The position numbers and the translations under genes were made by a program. Positions 62,256 through 64,000 of a stretch of 64,000 nt of DNA are shown here, in pieces. Each line of letters starts with the position of its first letter. Position 1 is the stretch's first letter. Under the pieces are notes generated by a model. That model did not search any database, was not told the origin of the DNA, and saw only the letters and a program-made list of their open reading frames with translations. The DNA comes from Streptomyces venezuelae (GTDB lineage Bacteria > Actinomycetota > Actinomycetes > Streptomycetales > Streptomycetaceae): the NCBI RefSeq assembly GCF_008642275.1, contig NZ_CP029189.1, positions 6,554,001-6,618,000 of the forward strand, in the 5' to 3' direction.

Positions 62256-64000
62256 CCCCGTGTGCTCCGCCTGCGGGACCGGCCGTCCGGGCGCTGCCCA
62301 CACCCACGAGGTAGGCCCCGTCGTGGGCGGTCCCGAGCCCGGTCAGCGGCTCCAGGAGGTGCTCCACCAGAGCCGGGCTCTGGAAGACCCCGCACGACGG
62401 ATCCGCAGCCAGGCCGAGGGCGATGCGCTGAGCGTCCCGCCCGCACTGGACGAGCGCGCTCTGCCAGGACACGCCGCCGGGTTCCGTGGCGCGGGGGATC
62501 AGCCAGGCGACCGCCGATATGCCCGCGGTCCACGGCTGTCCGATGGCCGCGCGCTGGATCTCGCCGGGCGTGGGCGCCGGGCCCACCCGTGCCCAGCCGC
62601 CGTCGGTGCGCCGGTACGTTCCGGTCTCCAGCTCGTGGCCGGAGTGCAGCAGGCTGAGCCGGACTTCGCTCCGCACGGTCGCGAGCATCCGGAGCAGGGC
62701 GTCCAGGCTCTCCCTGCCGAGCGGCCGTTCGGAGAAGGCGCGGTGGGTGCGGCGCGAGGCGAGGGCGGCGGGCAGCCGCGACCAGGGCACCGGCGGTGCC
62801 GGTGCGGCCGAGGTCGTCGCCCGGTGCTTCACCGTCCGGGCCTCGGCCACTGCCTCGGCGTGCACCAGGAGGGAGGGGAACCAGCCGGACTCGATCCACG
62901 GCCGTGACCGCGCCCAGAGTCCCATGGCCTCGTCGGCGGGGAGCAGGGCCCGGGCCGAGACCAGCTCCTCGACCGCTGCCGGGGACGCGCCGCTGTGCTC
63001 GCGGATCTCGGCCGGCCGGGAGGGGCGGTCACCGCGCGTACTGGGATTGGCGTAGGCGAGGGCGGTGACGGCCTCGGGCGTCAGCCTGGCCAGGCCCCGT
63101 CGTTCGGAGTGGACCTGGGCGTAGAGGCCGTCGGCGCGGGGGACGAGGGACAGGAGGGGATTGGTCCGGTACTCGGTGTCCGGGACCGTCGGCCCGCTCC
63201 CGGGCTCCGGCGGGAACTCCCCCTCCACGAGGTCCGGTTGCGCAGTGGCGAGGAGCATCCCGAGAACCGGATCCGGCCCCGTGAAGGACGGCATCGAGAG
63301 CCAGGCGGTGGACCAGCCGGTGGCGTGCACGGCCAGGTCGAGCGTTTCCAGGACGTGACCGGCGTCGATGAGGACGGGCCGGAAGGCCCGCACGTCCCGG
63401 TAGCGCCACATGGCGCGCTCGACGTGGCTGGAGACGACGAACGCCACGCCGGTGGGCGGGAGGGAAGCCGTCACCGGGAATCCGGCCTCCGCGCGGATCA
63501 GCGTGTGGCGGTCGCCGTCGTACCACCACGATCCCCGTAACCGGTCCGGCCACCCGGCGCCGATGACCACGCCGAGATCCGTGGGGTGCCGGGCACCGCC
63601 GGAAGGGCTGGTCTTGAGGACGATGGGGCCGTGCCGCCCCTGTCGCCGGCCGGTGATGCGGCCGGCCGCGGCCAGCCACGAGGCCAGGAGGCCGACGTCG
63701 GGAACGGTACGGGGGCCGGAGGGCAGCGGTGCATCGGGCAGTTCGGTGACCGGGCCGGGGCGCGGGGTCGTGACGGGTGGCGGCGCGCCGTTCGCCGCGT
63801 AGCCGTCCATGAGTGCCCGGTCCGCCTCGTGGCTCGTTTCGACGCTGTAGTCCAGGAAGGGGTAGTCGAGGTTCAGGCGGCGGTAGTGGGCGAGGAAGTC
63901 CGGTGGCTCCGGGCTCTCCCAGGCATCCGAGATGCCGAGGGCCTTCGCGGCCGCGGTGAACTCCTCGCTCGCCTCGCGCTCCTCGCCGCGGGCGATCCAG
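62236..64000 (-). CDS. Tandem SagB-type (nitroreductase-fold) dehydrogenase, partial
   Basis: The frame is open to the right edge; the in-window part has 587 residues and the true start lies beyond 64000. Two nitroreductase/SagB-like domains follow each other. In the first, KTSPSGGARHPTDLGVVIGA and AFRPVLIDAGHVLETLDLA fit the FMN and dimer contacts of SagB proteins. The second starts at ALASRRTHRAFSERPLGRES and ends with LALGLAADPSCGVFQSPAL. SagB-type enzymes oxidise azolines to azoles in thiazole/oxazole-modified peptides, and variants act on other substrates. It is the first visible gene of a three-gene unit with the kinase and JmjC genes. Confidence 0.82.
   Translation of the reverse strand, partial: WIARGEEREASEEFTAAAKALGISDAWESPEPPDFLAHYRRLNLDYPFLDYSVETSHEADRALMDGYAANGAPPPVTTPRPGPVTELPDAPLPSGPRTVPDVGLLASWLAAAGRITGRRQGRHGPIVLKTSPSGGARHPTDLGVVIGAGWPDRLRGSWWYDGDRHTLIRAEAGFPVTASLPPTGVAFVVSSHVERAMWRYRDVRAFRPVLIDAGHVLETLDLAVHATGWSTAWLSMPSFTGPDPVLGMLLATAQPDLVEGEFPPEPGSGPTVPDTEYRTNPLLSLVPRADGLYAQVHSERRGLARLTPEAVTALAYANPSTRGDRPSRPAEIREHSGASPAAVEELVSARALLPADEAMGLWARSRPWIESGWFPSLLVHAEAVAEARTVKHRATTSAAPAPPVPWSRLPAALASRRTHRAFSERPLGRESLDALLRMLATVRSEVRLSLLHSGHELETGTYRRTDGGWARVGPAPTPGEIQRAAIGQPWTAGISAVAWLIPRATEPGGVSWQSALVQCGRDAQRIALGLAADPSCGVFQSPALVEHLLEPLTGLGTAHDGAYLVGVGSARTAGPAGGAHGGDARGC

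Overview
The window is about 64 kb of very GC-rich DNA with strongly GC-biased third codon positions, many GTG and TTG starts, stop/start overlaps of the ATGA or GTGA type, and gene families typical of Streptomyces or a close relative: ECF sigma factors with ZAS anti-sigma factors, SpoIIE-type phosphatases with RsbW-like kinases, PucR regulators, XRE/TPR regulators, DUF1996 and DUF4142. No rRNA, tRNA, CRISPR array, insertion sequence or phage gene was found. It reads as accessory and regulatory chromosome with about 50 protein genes.

Layout. 0-9 kb: the end of a PucR-type regulator; a secreted DUF4142-DUF1996 operon flanked by repetitive GC-rich intergenic DNA; an ECF sigma factor with a Met/His-rich membrane protein; an MFS transporter coupled to a GH88-like hydrolase; two proteins of unknown function. 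9-14 kb: an acyl-CoA dehydrogenase divergent from a coupled CoA-transferase and acyl-CoA ligase pair. 14-17 kb: a zinc/manganese-type ABC importer. 17-24.4 kb: a molybdenum region with a two-subunit xanthine-dehydrogenase-like enzyme, a divergent PucR regulator, a small molybdopterin-domain protein, an internally shortened Mop gene and an HTH-TOBE protein. 24.6-32.4 kb: a secreted His/Trp-rich protein, an RsbW-like ATPase, SigK with its anti-sigma factor, a GNAT enzyme, a PAS-GAF-SpoIIE phosphatase, a DUF4118 protein and an MscS channel. 32.5-40.2 kb: a secreted C15-like protein with Ser where the catalytic Cys is expected, an MBL hydrolase, a chloroperoxidase-like hydrolase, an orphan binding protein and a 946-residue membrane phosphatase/kinase.

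40.5-51.5 kb is an island of methyltransferases, NUDIX domains (five in three genes) and phosphotransferases, most of them on the minus strand, ending upstream in an ABC exporter. A 49-codon Cys-containing ORF (51323-51472) with a good ribosome binding site is coupled by a GTGA overlap to that exporter. The largest protein fuses a SAM methyltransferase, a NUDIX domain and a protein-isoaspartate-type methyltransferase of the kind seen in FxLD RiPP systems.

51.8-58.9 kb holds a TrmO-like protein and three TPR-type regulators with a 6PGDH-like oxidoreductase and a HAD phosphatase. 58.9-64 kb looks like a RiPP-type modification locus: a LuxR-like HTH protein, a 24-codon ORF, a JmjC-type oxygenase, an HPr-kinase-like P-loop protein and a tandem SagB-type dehydrogenase that runs off the end. 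An 11-bp palindromic motif is shared between the promoter of the third TPR regulator (56.5 kb) and the region upstream of the 24-codon ORF (59.8 kb), which suggests common control. The 42-64 kb region, with two peptide candidates, is the best place to look for an undescribed system. All functional calls are from sequence reading without database searches.
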